This document shows positions 19,831 through 31,599 of a DNA stretch of 64,000 nucleotides, one piece after another. The first letter of the stretch is position 1. Every line of letters begins with the position of its first letter. The notes beneath the pieces are model-generated. The model did not search any database, was not told the DNA's origin, and saw only the letters and a list, made by a program, of their open reading frames with translations. Source of the DNA: Amyelois transitella (taxonomy: Eukaryota; Arthropoda; Insecta; Lepidoptera; Pyralidae). A program made the position numbers and the translations under genes. The stretch spans positions 1,203,001-1,267,000 of the forward strand of contig NC_083505.1 in NCBI RefSeq assembly GCF_032362555.1, in the 5' to 3' direction.

Positions 19831-21166
19831 ATGAAGATTACCAGATACAAGAAAGTCCAGAAGTACATGAAATTTTACTATAACAATTTCGGTTTCCACC
19901 AACCTTACCAGGTTTTAGTCGACGGCACGTTTTGTTTTGCTGCCTTCAAAGTGAGTTGAGTTCTACCTAAGAATACCTAGTTGTGGTTATTGCTTGCGGA
20001 CTGTTGACACTTGCGCCAACTGACCAGATCTTTAAATTGGGTACATACATTATAATCACGCCTCTTTTCTCAGGCAGGCATAGTCAAATCGAAGTTGTGT
20101 GTAGTCTTTTAAATAATATATTAAAATAAAACTGGAAATATGTATGTGCAGAATGGATAGCAAATACGTCCGCGTGGGTCGCTTGATAGACGTGGTGGAT
20201 GACGAGTGGCGGGCCGAGCAGCTTCCCCACGAGGACATTCAGGTGCCAGTGGAGGAACTCCCGGACCCAGAGGCAGATAGTGCAGACTCACACCTCACAC
20301 TCAAAGAGCAGAGCCTGCGTTGGCAAGAAAACTTTCCGGAGCCAGCATGCAATAATTAAAACTAGGTATTCTGCTTTATAAAGCTTCTTTTTTTTATTTA
20401 TAAACTTGAAATATGCTTAATATTTTCCTTTTGTAGTTAACTCAGTTGCTAAATATTAAGGTATTAAATCTTATGTTTTCATTTAATAATGACATGAAAT
20501 ATATAAATAATACATTATTTATTCCAGGAGCAAATCAATATCAGAGAACAATTACCAAAATATCTCAACAACCCAGTAAAACTACTAACAACAAGATGCA
20601 TCATAAAAGAAACAGAAAAAATATCAAAGAAAACACATGGAGCGCTAACTATTTTAAAACAGTACGGTATTCATGAATGCGGGCACAAGGAGCCTGTAAC
20701 CGGATCAAAATGCATTTTCTCTATGATTGGCAAAAACAATGAAAAACATTACATACTGGCAACGCAGGACCGCGACCTGCAAGAGAAGTTAAGATCTAAG
20801 GCTGGAGTTCCACTACTATATCTACATAACAAATCACCCACTCTTGATAAACCCTCCAAAGCGAGCTACGAAAAAGTTGGACAAAACTTTGAAACAGCCA
20901 CTATGTTCATAAGTCAAAATCAAAATGAAGTCCTCAAAAATATGAAAAAGGCTTTAGGTGTTGAAGAAAATGTGGAAGAACCAAAAGTTCCCATTAAGAA
21001 GAAGAAAACTCATAATCCCAACCCTTTGTCTTGTAAAAAGAAGAAATCTAAGAAGCCAATGGGTAAAGAAAGTAAAATAAAAGAAGGGAAAGTTAGAAAG
21101 AGGAAGAAGAATAAAATACCGAGGCATGTAAAGGAACAGTTGCAAAGTGCTCTCAGTAATTCTTAG
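19831..21166 (+). CDS. UTP23: UTP23, rRNA-processing PIN-like protein (2 exons)
   Basis: UTP23 is a nucleolar component of the small-subunit processome needed for early cleavages of pre-rRNA. Exons 19831-19950 and 20528-21166 join in phase 0 to give 252 residues, close to the human length. Exon 1 encodes the hallmark N-terminus MKITR...NNFG..PYQVLVDGTF, which includes the conserved aspartate of the PIN-like fold. Exon 2 continues with EQINIREQLPKYL, TTRCI, a Cys/His segment (HECGH...GSKC), LATQDRDL and GVPLLYLHNKSPTLDKPS. The last 80 residues are lysine-rich, as is usual for the family. A polyadenylation signal AATAAA lies at 21175-21180, just after the stop. The intron contains the complete APC13 coding sequence on the same strand. 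Confidence 0.95.
20153..20359 (+). CDS. ANAPC13: Anaphase-promoting complex subunit 13, nested in the UTP23 intron
   Basis: This is a 68-residue protein beginning MDSKYVRVGRLIDVVDDEWR. It matches the APC13 (Swm1) family in order and spacing: MDS start, GRxxDxxDDxWR, LPxEDIxVPxxELPxPE, then a KEQ...W segment. Human APC13 is 74 residues. APC13 is a small structural subunit of the APC/C ubiquitin ligase that stabilises TPR subunits. The coding sequence is intronless and lies wholly inside the UTP23 intron on the same strand. A possible acceptor (gtgcag) ends at 20151, one base before the ATG triplet. No canonical AATAAA follows closely; ATTAAA at 20355-20360 overlaps the stop codon. The earlier in-frame ATG-less extension (to 20144) is not needed. 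Confidence 0.9.
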   Translation: MDSKYVRVGRLIDVVDDEWRAEQLPHEDIQVPVEELPDPEADSADSHLTLKEQSLRWQENFPEPACNN

Positions 21167-21574
21167 GTTAAATCAATAAATAAGTTTAATAATATTTCAT
21201 TTAGTCTTTTTACTTAATCCCTTTGGTTACATATCCTGGTTTTTTTCCGAGTCATCCCGTGACCACAGTAGGAAAAAAACAGTATGATTTCGAATTAATT
21301 CCCCTTAAAACATATGCTGTATAATCATAATAACAGCCATAAGTCCACGGCTGGGGAAAGGTTCTGATAGCACTTGTTGAAAACAAACTGAATCCAATAT
21401 CAAGCCTAATGAACCATGTATAAAGTATAAATAGTACCTAAATTTATTATTTACTATCTACAAAAAGTGAAAAGTGCCCAATGTTCTTCCAAAGACTCTT
21501 AAATATACGCATAATTTCAAAAAAATTGGTTGAGTAGATAACGCTTGAATAGAAAACAAACAAGTAAATTAACT

Positions 21575-21830
21575 TGCCGTGTGGTTCCCGGCACCAATAT
21601 AATAAAGAATAGGACCACTCCATCTCTTTCCCATGGATGTCGTAAAAGGTGACTAAGGGCTAATAGGCTTATAAACCTGGGATTCTTCTTTTAGGCGATG
21701 AGCTAGCAACCTGTCACTATTTGAATCTCAATTCTATCATTAAGCTGAACGTGGCCAGTATTTCAAGACTGCTGGCCCTGTCTTTCTCTAAAGGGATATA
21801 GGATATGGACGAGATTATATGAATGAAAAA
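21575..21830 (+). mobile_element. Lepidopteran SINE copy (TATG tail)
   Basis: From tgccgtgtggttcccggcac to tggacgagattatatgaatg; slightly decayed 3' end. It lies about 400 bases downstream of UTP23. Confidence 0.8.
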
Positions 21831-21860
21831 GAAATAACTTAATTTCGCATCTATATCTAT

Positions 21861-22110
21861 CTATACTTATAATAAATCTGTAGAGAGGTCAATTCTGTAC
21901 ATGGAATATATTTTCAAAATAACTATCAGGGGGTGATTAGTGATCGATACTGATGCCAAAAATGCAATCAGTAAAATTTTTGTCTGTCTGTCTGTATGTT
22001 CTTTATAGAAACAAAAACTACTTGACGGATTTTAACGAAACTTGGTACAGTTATTCTTCATACTCCTGAGCAGGTTATAGTATACTTTTCATTACGCTAC
22101 AATCACTAAG
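21861..22110 (+). mobile_element. Helitron-like 5' end fragment
   Basis: Starts tctatctatacttataataa and includes the gtctgtctgtctgtatgttc and tacttgacggattttaacga segments common in lepidopteran Helitron families. The CTAGT end is not found. Confidence 0.45.
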
Positions 22111-22539
22111 AGCAGAGCAGTGAAAGGAAATGTTGGGAAAACGGGAGAAGTTACTTGATTTTTAAGCTTCCGTCGCGTGTGCATCCTTAATGGTTAAAGA
22201 TACAGCGAAACCATGTACAACGGAAATATTCTACATAAAATTATTAAAAAAATATCCCAAGACAGCATAAGTCTATCTTTTATGGTTGTCTCACAATAAC
22301 ACGTGTAATTCCTAATAGCTTAGCAGTTCGGAGATTTCTGATTATATTTCTTTACTCTGATGTTTATAATACCAATAACACTCACACTCATTCGTAAATC
22401 TTAAAAGTTAATATAAGTACCTATTCAATAAAAAAAGAATCACCGAAATCGGTATATAAACACCAAACTTATACATGAAATGAAATACGCTAGCAAGCCA
22501 TCGCGCGTAAATACTGAATCATGCTATAAGGATTATTTT

Positions 22540-23180
22540 TGCGTAACGGTTACCGCGCTCGACGCGGCTAGCGGCGGCAGGGTAGAAAAGGGGCGGGAGG
22601 CGAGCGCAAGCTTCATGACCAAGGCAGCCAGGGGGAGACTTCACGCAGTTCTCTCCTCCAGCCTCCCCCTGAGGACGAAGCACGGGATCTACCAAACGTA
22701 CGTCAGATCCCGCCTCACGTACGCGGCCCCGGCGTGGTACGCATTCTGCTCTGAGACCAACAGGAGAAGACTCAGAGCCCAAGAGAACCAAAGTCTCAGA
22801 GCAGTCGTCGGAGACCCGCGCTACGTGAGGAACTCGATGATCCGCAGGGACCTGAAGTGGGAGAACCTAGATATTCGAGAGGGCGGACGCGTCATCACAC
22901 AGCCACCTGCGCGGCATCTCGCCGCTCCAGGCCCGCCCTCCGGGCCGTCGGGTAAAACCCTCCCCTCGCTGCCTTGCGGCAGACGTCGTCGACCAGTGGC
23001 AACGCCGCCGCCGACGACTCCCAGTGTATGAAGACGTGAAGACCCCGGCCATCACGGCCGCCCCATCGATCTGCTTACAGTCGTAGGCAGCGATGATGCC
23101 ATTGAAGAGGGCTAAAAGCCCTAACCAATCTACTCCGAAGGGAGTATGGGAAGACCCGAAGACGGCAAGATAGTATTGCA
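22540..23180 (+). pseudogene. Jockey-like LINE reverse transcriptase C-terminal remnant
   Basis: The frame reads LPLRTKHGIYQTYVRSRLTY, AAPAWYAFCSETNRRRLRAQ and VVGDPRYVRNSMIRRDL, the C-terminal region of Jockey-clade reverse transcriptases. The frame is lost after about 22890, where the usual C-terminal helices continue in a different frame. The GC-rich composition is unlike its surroundings, as expected of an inserted element. Confidence 0.75.
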
Positions 23181-23292
23181 CAGGCGTTTCAACTTTATTT
23201 TCATTTCTTTTTCTTTTGTAAGTTGTAGGTACATATTTCTGGTTATAATTCTATTAGAATATTTTTTTTAGTTTAAATAGGCACTTAGATTT

Positions 23293-23545
23293 ATCTATAC
23301 TAATATTATAAAGCTGAAGAGTTTGTTTGTTTGTTTGAACGCACTAATCTCAGGAACTACTGGTTCGATTTGAAAAATTATTTTGCATTGAATAGACCGT
23401 TTATCGAGGAAGGCTATAGGCTATGTAACATCACGCTGCAACTATTAGAAGCGAAGAAATAATGGAAAATGCGAAAAAAACGGGGTGTATTATTCATCCT
23501 TTAGGGCTTCCGTTGCGTGCGCTGCGAAAACGGTTCAAGTTATCA
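23293..23545 (+). mobile_element. Lep1-type Helitron, 5' part
   Basis: Starts tctatactaatattataaag and gctgaagagtttgtttgttt and continues past aacatcacgctgcaactatt. The 3' end has been replaced by other sequence after about 23510. Confidence 0.7.
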
Positions 23546-23644
23546 AAAATATATGTATGAAAGAATTATTCCTCTTAAAATAATCTAAAAAATGTCCACG
23601 ACAGTATACGTCTATCTTTTAAGATTAACCCACTAGAACCGTTT

Positions 23645-23808
23645 TTATACATACATATCATCACGTCTATATCCCTTACGGGGTAGACAGAGCCAACAGT
23701 CTTGAAAAGACTGAAAGGCCACGTTCAGCTATTTGGCTTAATGATAGAATTGAGATTCAAATAGTGACAGGTTGCTAGCCTGTCGCCTAAAAAAGAATCC
23801 CAAATTTA
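23645..23808 (-). mobile_element. SINE copy (TATG-tail family), 5' part missing
   Basis: Inverted, from tacatacatatcatcacgtc to cgcctaaaaaagaatcccaa. Confidence 0.8.
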
Positions 23809-24112
23809 TATGGTAATCAAATTTGGTCGAAATTAATGTATTAGTTATATTTATATCAACGTAATAGTATTAATCTTTATCCAAATAAATGAGTATTTAA
23901 TTGTGAACAAAATTGTCTTCGACATCACTTAATTTCCATCTTAGAAGATATAACATTTTAAAAATAACACCGATATAAAATTCACCCGCGCCGCATGATG
24001 TGTAAAACATGACGCAGCAAGGAAGAGAGGAGCCTACCACGCCGCGCGGCTCAGATATTTTATATTTTCCGTTGTATGTAGTTATTCTACTTTTTTTTGT
24101 TTTGTGAACCCC

Positions 24113-24540
24113 AACTAATATTATAAAGGCAAAAGTTTGTTTGTTTGTTGTCTCTTCAAGCGTTATCTACTGAAGCAATATTCTTGAAATTTTGCGTATA
24201 GATATATAACTTGGTTTAGGGCGAGAAAATTCTAGAAAAAATGCCTATGTCACTTCCGAAGGTCTATTCTATATTAGCGCGTTCAAACAAACAAACAAAC
24301 TCTTCAGCTTTATAATATTAGTATAGATATGCCCCAAATTTCGTAAAAATAAATCCAGTAACTTTTGAGTATATTCGTTACAAACATACGATAATACAAA
24401 AATTTTCTCTTTATTATTTGCGTGGACTAAGAAGAGTCTGGAGAATGTTGTCTGGCACTTTACATAAATGCCACAAAGACTTTAATTTCTGTGGGATTTG
24501 CGACTCTTCCACGCGTACGAAGTCGCGGGCAACAGCTAGT
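24113..24540. mobile_element. Composite of Helitron fragments
   Basis: A plus-strand start (aactaatattataaaggcaa), an inverted Lep1 start (aaacaaactcttcagcttta then taatattagtatagat, near 24290-24328) and a plus-strand end (cgaagtcgcgggcaacagct then agt, to 24540) lie together. Order and orientations show repeated insertion. Confidence 0.55.
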
Positions 24541-24680
24541 TTATAATAAGCCTATGTAGATCAAATTGAAAACAAGCATCTTCATACATTTTTATTCATA
24601 ATTATTAATATAAAACTGGATCATCCAATGATTCCATCAAATGCCGACATAAAATGATATCTAACGTAAAACTCTTGAAA

Positions 24681-26414
24681 CTATTTGGCTTTAAAAGGCC
24701 AAGTGAGTTTCAGTCTGAAGGCGCCAAACGTCAGGATGTGCACTAGTGGCAGGTTGCTCAGGTACAGCGTGTGGAAGTGCGTCAGAATGTCGTAGCACTC
24801 CTCCGGCTCGAATACCTCCTGACCGTCAGGGGAGTCCTGGAAAATAAAAAATTCAGTGCTAGCCACCAAGCCGCTGATTAAAAAATTGAATTTACTTGTG
24901 AAAGTAGTAGAATAGAATCCCTTACAGTCTTGCCCCAACTGTCCTTAGATAGGTACTAATGTTGTAAATTAAAAAGTTTTAACGGCTTCTGACGTGAGCT
25001 AAATATACATAGAAAGATTGAAGTCATTGACATTATAGAAGTTGAGTTTCTGGTAGACTGGACCAAGTCTCTTATGCGCCCGAAACTATTCTTGACCTCA
25101 AACCTACTATGCTTCAGATTTACCTCAATCGTATGCCGTATCATTATCTCCTTGAAATAAAGCCAGAGACTCTCCGGGGGCAGCCAGTAATAGCCCTTGA
25201 AATAAATATGCGTGTCCAGGTAGATCGTCAGCAAGCAAGCCAACTTGAAGCTGCCGAAGTCTCTTTGCGCCGCGTAGTCGATAGTCTCGGCGAGGAAGCT
25301 GATGAGGAAATTCTTCTCCGATAAATTGTAGTTCATAATTACATTTTTGGCGATGAGAAATTCACCTGTAATGTAAAATTTAACCTAAAAATTGCTTTTT
25401 ACCTTTTGACTAGATAATATATTATTTGCGTGGTAGGTAGGTACCTATTTTAGCGAAAAGGGTTTTAGAGATCACCACCCGCCCACTACGGTATCTTCCT
25501 TTCACAGCTGTCTAGTTTTAGATAATTCTCATTTTTACTATCAGCCGTTGAGGTCAGCTATCTATAAAACTAACGAATAAAATACGAACTGCCTTCTGTC
25601 CGTTAGAGAAGAAACGCCTTTGAAGTTAACCTTTTTTTTAAGTCGGCTAATTAGCAAAGTGAAGCCAAACCTAGAAACTTAGCCAATCCAAGAAACTTGT
25701 CAGCGTCGAAGGCTGCTATCATGGCTATGGCTTCCTCCTGACTCATGATGTGACCAATCAGCAGCATGGGAGTAGGCACTGGCTCCGGGTACTTGAACGG
25801 CGGTGCCTTGAATTAGATATTATTTATTTATTTGTGTGCCTTGTGGTTTCCAGCACTTAAAAATTGGACCACTCCATCTCTTTCCCATGGAGGTCGTGAA
25901 ATGCGACTTAAAGTTGGGGCTTTTAACTTGGTATTTACTTTTAGGCGATGCGCGAGCAACTCTTTCACTAATTGATTCTCAATTCCAGGCCTATTCCTGC
26001 CAAGATCTCTGTCTACCCGTAAGCGATAAAGACGTGATCAAATGTATGTATCTTATTATTAAGTATTTTTCATCATAAGTAGTCTATTTTACCATGGATT
26101 TAGTACCACAGGCGAAATCACTTTCTGGCGAAACACTATATAGCCAACATACCTACCTAAGATTGCTTTTTAACCGAACGATTAAGACTATAATGCGTCC
26201 ATGCTGAAACTTTGTACCTATAGGTAGGTACCTTATTTTCACTAAGCGAGCAAAAGTAGCTAGGCGCGGATATCTGCTGTTTCAGCGGCGGCGCTTCGCT
26301 GCGGGGCGCGACGGTGATCGGCTCCGACGCCGCGCGCCACGCCTTCGAGCTACCGTCAGATCGCTTGGTGCTACCACTGCCGCTATAGAATGAATCTCCG
26401 TCCATTTCAGACAT
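24681..26414 (-). CDS. CLAMP-domain axonemal protein (flagellar C1a-32 / CFAP119 / CABCOCO1-like)
   Basis: Minus-strand exons are 26232-26414, 25671-25806, 25124-25365 and 24681-24836. They join without frame breaks to give 238 residues, starting MSEMDGDSFYSGSGS. The first 60 residues are Ser-rich and low-complexity. The rest is a mixed helical domain, including EFLIAKNVIMNYNLSEKNF, FGSFKLACLLTIYLDTHIYF, PPESLWLYFKEIMIRHTIE and a C-terminal LTHFHTLYLSNLPLVHI. This pattern resembles the CLAMP (flagellar C1a-32) family of central-pair and sperm-tail proteins such as CFAP119 and CABCOCO1. The assignment is from memory of the family pattern and is moderate. A minus-strand AATAAA sits at 24591-24596, about 85 bases past the stop. 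Confidence 0.6.
25837..26050 (+). mobile_element. Decayed SINE copy in an intron
   Basis: Starts tgccttgtggtttccagcac and ends gataaagacgtgatcaaatg then tatgta. It lies in intron 1 of the CLAMP-domain gene, about 30 bases from exon 2. Confidence 0.7.
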
Positions 26415-26799
26415 TTTTTGTTGCTATCGAAAAATACTTATCGTAAGTCAATATGGCACATTAGATTTATAATTGAGTTGATCGATATCGATACTGTAAG
26501 CACATTTGCCGTCAAAGTTAATAAATTTTTTTGACAAGGTATCTAAATGTCAACAATATGGAGGTGTTTATATTATAGACCAATTAAATGTAATCTCATT
26601 AAAAAAAAGTTAAGTCGGATATCGTAGGAAGCGAACTATTTTTAATTTTCCCTCGTCAAGGAAGCGATCAAGCGATTCGTGTGATCAACATTTTTCCCCA
26701 TTCAGAGATACAGTACGTACGGCAGAAAAAAATTACTATTCTCATATAAAACGAGTTCTATCAGGCACTCATCTATTTCGTCAAAATTCAGACTCTTTC

Positions 26800-27270
26800 T
26801 CCTGACTTTGGTCCCGGTTGCATCCTCACCACCCTGTAGAGAAGCCCGGGGTATGCCTTTGACCATGGATCCTGGTGTTGGGGATGACCAAGGTTGTTTC
26901 GAAGTATTTCTTTATTTTTTATGTAATTTTTTGAATAGTGTTTTTTTGTTGTGTTCTTGTTTGTCAGTGGAAGTAAAGACCGTATTTTGCAATCTTCTAT
27001 ATTTTATTTATTCCTGCCGCTAATTAGGGGCATCTTTGGGAATAAGGAGAGCTGCAGGGTCTACCGGGCAAACGAATCCATTACATAAGTGGCGACCGTG
27101 ACAGGACTCGAACCTGCAATCTTCGGATAGACCTGGGTTGCGTGTCAGGTTTTTCCACGAAGCGACTCCCGTCTGACCTCCGCAACCTTTGCAGGGGAAC
27201 CTAACCCGTATTGGATCGATCATGGCTTCACATCCAGTTGCCTGAATGTGCAGGTTTCCTCACGATGTTT
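26800..27270 (+). mobile_element. Second dispersed SINE-like family, long copy
   Basis: Shares ggtcccggttgcatcctcac at its start with 8304, and the gactcccgtctgacctccgc region with 8410. Between them is an inserted block containing gtgacaggactcgaacctgc, a tRNA B-box complement. Confidence 0.6.
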
Positions 27271-27319
27271 TCTCTCACCGGTCAAGAGGATCGGTTAGTA
27301 TTCAAAGTAATGAACATAA

Positions 27320-27412
27320 CTTCGAAAATTGTCATTGGTCGGGGTGGAATTCGAACCTGTGCCTTTTTGGAGCACAAATTTAATCGAGCACCTTACTGAT
27401 TCGGCCAGATAA
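27320..27412 (-). mobile_element. tRNA-related repeat with B box
   Basis: The complement reads ggcacaggttcgaattcc, sharing the gaatcgg/taaggt...gcacaggttc pattern with 61630-61705 on the plus strand. Confidence 0.5.
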
Positions 27413-27533
27413 AATACAAGCTAAATGAAATCAAACTCTGACACTTAATAACCATTAATTTATTACAACTTATCATCAGTAAGAGGAATTATATAGAGCA
27501 AATATTATGTACAAATTACACAACTGATTACGT

Positions 27534-30500
27534 TTATCCTCGCAACGGCTCTATATCCCAATAACGACCTATGTTTTCCTTTCGTGGACTCTGCTCGCTG
27601 TCTTCACTGCTGTCTGCTCGTTCAGAACACGATACCTTGTCTCTTCTCATCTTTTTGTCTATTTTTCTTCTAGTATCAACATCGAAAACGTCGCTTTTAT
27701 CTTTTTTCTTCTTTTCATCTTTTCTCTTCTTATTTTCTTTACTACCCTTCAAATCTTCATCCTTGTCCGGTTTTCTGTAGTCGTCATCATCCTTGAGTTT
27801 CTCTCTTCTTTTACCCTCACGATCATCTTTCCTTCTAGAATCATCATCAGAGTCCTTATTTTTTCTTCTCCTATCGTCTCGTTCCTTCTTCTTCCTACTT
27901 TCTCTATCACGGCCATTATATTCCTCATTGTCGCTGTCACTCTCGTCATTTCTTCTATCTTCTTTACCCTTCCTTCGTCTGTTATCATCTTCTCCTCTAC
28001 TACCTTTGTCGTAATAACGTTCTGCTTTTGATCTGCTTTTATCAGAGTCGTCTCTTTCTGTTTGTCTTCTGTCTTTGTCACGTCTGTTATCTCTCGATTC
28101 GCGATTACTTCTGTGATCATCTGTGTCTCGTCCACTGTCGTTATCCTTTCGCGGCCTTGTTCCCCTGTCACTTTCACTGTCTCCATAGCCAGTGTCGCTC
28201 TCATCACGATTTCTCCTTCTAGGTTCCTCGTGCCTCCTATTTCTATCTTCTCTATCCCTGTTCCTACTAGACTTCGAATCGTCATTTTCTTCCCGATTTA
28301 GTTCTCTGTACCTATCTTCATTGTTACTTCTGTTTCTAGAACTATCTTCTCTATTCTGTCGTTCATTTCTCTCTTCACGGTCTTTGCCCCAAAAATCGTC
28401 AGCCCGAGCTCTACCATCTGTCCTTCTCCTGTTGTCATCCCCGTTTCTTTCTCTAAACCTATCTCTATCATTTCTATTGGACACATCTCGTGGTCTGACA
28501 AAATTATCGTCATCTCTTTCCCTTCTCTCAGGTCTGCTTTCCGTCCTTCTAGCATCTTTGCCGTACGTGTCGTAGAACCCGTCGTGTCCCCATCTTTCCG
28601 CATTTTTGTCAGCTACTTCTGCTGCTGGCGTTTTTGGTGACTGATTTTTCTTTTTCTTATCAGACTTCTTCTTTTTCTTCTTACTTGAGTCTTCTTCAGA
28701 ATCTAAAAATAATAAAATTCAATTTGTTATGTAGTGTAGTTAGTTAATGAAGGGAATGTTTCTGAGAGTGTAATCAATAGATCATTCTGATTCAATCAAA
28801 ATGCGCATGTATTCACCACTGACGACCACAGAATGTGGCTAAGAGGCTCTACCATAAGCCCTACTAGTTACTTTTATGGTATGAAGTAACTATATATAAG
28901 TATAATTATGAATGTAAACTTTTAACATATTAAGCCATCCAAATTCAAATAGTGACAGCTGCCAAGCCCATCGCCTAAAAGAAGAATCCCAAGTTAAAAG
29001 CCGAATATCACCTTTCAGTCTTTTCCAGACCTATGGCAAGTATTCACAGTCTTTCTTGGCCAGTCTAGACAAGTATAATAACTTTATTGATTACTCACCA
29101 CTAGAACTGGAGTCACTGGATGTATCCGAGCTGCTGCTAGAGCTCGAGCTGGATGAGTCACTGCCCAAGTTGATCTCCGTTATGGGAGCCGGAACATTCT
29201 GGAACATTTATCAGATTTATTACTACCTACCTCTTGCAAAAAACAAAGTATTACTGTTTACCACAATTGCCAACTGTACCTACAATGATTGTCTTTTGAA
29301 CATTTTTTATTAAGAATAAAGGAAAACATCCACCAGATAAACGCCTTTTAAGATTTATCCCAAAAAGCAATCTTTTTTAATTAACCTAGAATTGAGAAAG
29401 TAGTTTTATTTTAAGAAAGTATAATAAATGTATTATAATACCTTTGGCATTTGTTTCAAGTGCTCTCTCAATTCGTCTGTGAGCCCTCCAAGACCTATTG
29501 ATGTGAAGAAGTTTATGGAGAACCTTGTATTCTTCGGGTTATCCCTCGGGAATATTCCTGAAAATGCACTCTGCAAAGTCCTGCAAAAAGAAAAAAAGAA
29601 CATTATTTTCAAGCTTACTTTATAAAGAAACATACAAAACAGTTAACAGGACTCACGGATCTTGCAGACGATCATTCAACTTCTTGAGTCCCATATATTC
29701 CGCTAACTCTTGGAACAAAATCTTGATGTATATCCGACTGGAACTTGTCGTGTCTTCCTCATTCAGTTTGACGCATTCCAGAACCTCCCAGCTGATGGAA
29801 TCGGTGAACAGAAGATGAGCAAAGAACTTGCTGACATTCCTCAAACGGTTTGTATCTAATCTGTGAGCTGTCGAGTATGAATCTTTGAAAATTTCCTCAA
29901 ACGGTCCGATGTATATCCTGTTTATGTTACAGAATCTTTGAGCTAGCAGTCCATAGAATTTCTCATAAGTTCTTTGCTCAGCACAGCAGTCGAGGAACAT
30001 GTGGCATAGTTCTACTTCTTGTCCCGGTTTTAGTTCCATTTTCATCAACTTGTGCGCACACTCTTCAAAGTCTAAACTGGAGTTAATAGTCAAATAGATT
30101 GTGCGTCTCAAAGCAATGAGGTTTGTCTCCGTGTTGTCTATGATGGTGACAGGTTTATGTTCACCCTCGGCCTCTTCGTCATCCGACTCTTCACTGCCAC
30201 TGCCTTCGGAGCCGTCCTCTTCTCCTGACTCTGCGTCAGATCCCAGGATCTCCTTGCTCAGTGTTTTGTATTTCTGTTCATTTTCCTCATACTTGTCATC
30301 GAATTTGAAGACATCTGGAATTTTTGTGATAATGTGATTAGTCTAGTAGGACAAAAAGTATTGAGAAAAGCTGCAGCTTTATTTATCATAACTATTACAA
30401 ATTTGATAATTGCTTATGAGTGATATTTCATCTAATAATTAACCTGCTTTTAATTAAGGAAAAAAAGAATAAAGGAAATTCATTATTGAAGAGTGTTTAA

Positions 30501-31599
30501 GGAAGAAAAAGATGAAAAATCAAGAGTGCTTCAAATAGAGAAAAGTCAACTTACTCAGAATATCCTGTGGATCAGTTGCGTCATCCAACATCAAGAGATG
30601 AGTGAACTGTTCCTCTTCAGGGACCAACTCCAATTCTTCAATCAGAGCTGGGTGATCTTTAAACCCATCCTTCCATACTTGGAACATCACCTCTATCATA
30701 TACTGAACTCTTTTATCTAACTGGCCTTCATGGAGAATATTTCTCAACATCTCAAAAATGGCATTCACCCCCTTTGATGATACTTCTGTTAATTTTTGAC
30801 CGCATTCTTTCAAGAATGCTATCGCTACCTCAACCGAATCATCGGTAGGTGTCTCAACAAGCAAAGTAAGTAGCTCTAAAGCGAGGATTTCATGTGCCAC
30901 CCTCTGATTAACGAGGTGAGCTATGAATGATGCAGAAGAAATACAGGTAGGTTTGTCATTACGTTTGAAACCTCTTTTGAACTGAATAACCAACCTTTTC
31001 AGCAACAACTCTCCAATATTCGGGAAACGCGAGTTAACTGCAGCCACTAGGGCAGCGTATACATTAGTGAATGTTGGTGAAGCGGCTTGGGCTTGTATTA
31101 CAGATCGACAAAGCAGACCTCTACCGCGCACTATATTTTCTTTCAACAACTCTTTTATTATAATGCCAATGTTGCCGACGTTGATTTTGTTAATGTGGCC
31201 GTGTATGGACTTCTTGAGCGCCTCCCAGGCTAATCGTTGATATGCTACGGACGACTTGTCAGTGATCTGGGCTTGCATCATACGCAGCCGTGCTGGAGGT
31301 ATATAAGCACCACCAGTTCGGGTGTTAAGCATATCTGTCTCCTTTGCCTTTCGAACGGGTGCATCACTTTGGTTTTCATTCCCTTTTTGAGCATCGTTAC
31401 CAGATTTTTCTTGCTTGATTGACGGCTCTTGTGATTTAGACCGAGATCGCCTGCGCTTACGACTAGACTTCTTATCCCGGCTAGTTGGAGGCGAGCGAGA
31501 CCTCGTCCGAGCTCGTTTTGAGCTTCTTTCCTTACGATATTCGTCATTTTCTTCTCTGTTTTTGTTCCTTCTACGTTTGTTGTCTTGTTCATTCTCCAT
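27534..31599 (-). CDS. CWC22: Pre-mRNA-splicing factor CWC22 (5 exons)
   Basis: CWC22 is a spliceosome component that recruits eIF4A3 to build exon-junction complexes. Minus-strand exons are 30555-31599, 29657-30314, 29442-29580, 29099-29198 and 27534-28702, giving 1036 residues with every phase consistent. Order of parts: an Arg/Ser-rich N-terminus; a [13 protein letters not shown] motif just before the MIF4G domain (about residues 120-310); an acidic linker in exon 2; the MA3 domain (about 415-530); the conserved DPTLQ...[22 protein letters not shown] block; an Asp/Ser run in exon 4; and a long Arg/Asp/Glu/Lys/Ser tail ending in [11 protein letters not shown]. The ATG at 31599 is used because the upstream extension has no ATG. 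AATAAA on the minus strand is at 27459-27464. Confidence 0.95.
28930..29060 (+). mobile_element. SINE fragment in a CWC22 intron
   Basis: Contains caaatagtgacagctgccaa, the cgcctaaaagaagaatccca segment and cagtcttttccagacc in rearranged order. Only partial, low quality. Confidence 0.5.

Noticed and set aside
27093-27160. Possible tRNA gene on the minus strand
   Set aside because: The B-box-like gactcgaacctgc lies inside a dispersed repeat, and no acceptor stem pairs.
28192-28575. Ser/Leu-rich plus-strand frame over the CWC22 tail
   Set aside because: It is the antisense of the Arg/Ser-rich exon 5 of CWC22, which naturally lacks stops on the other strand.
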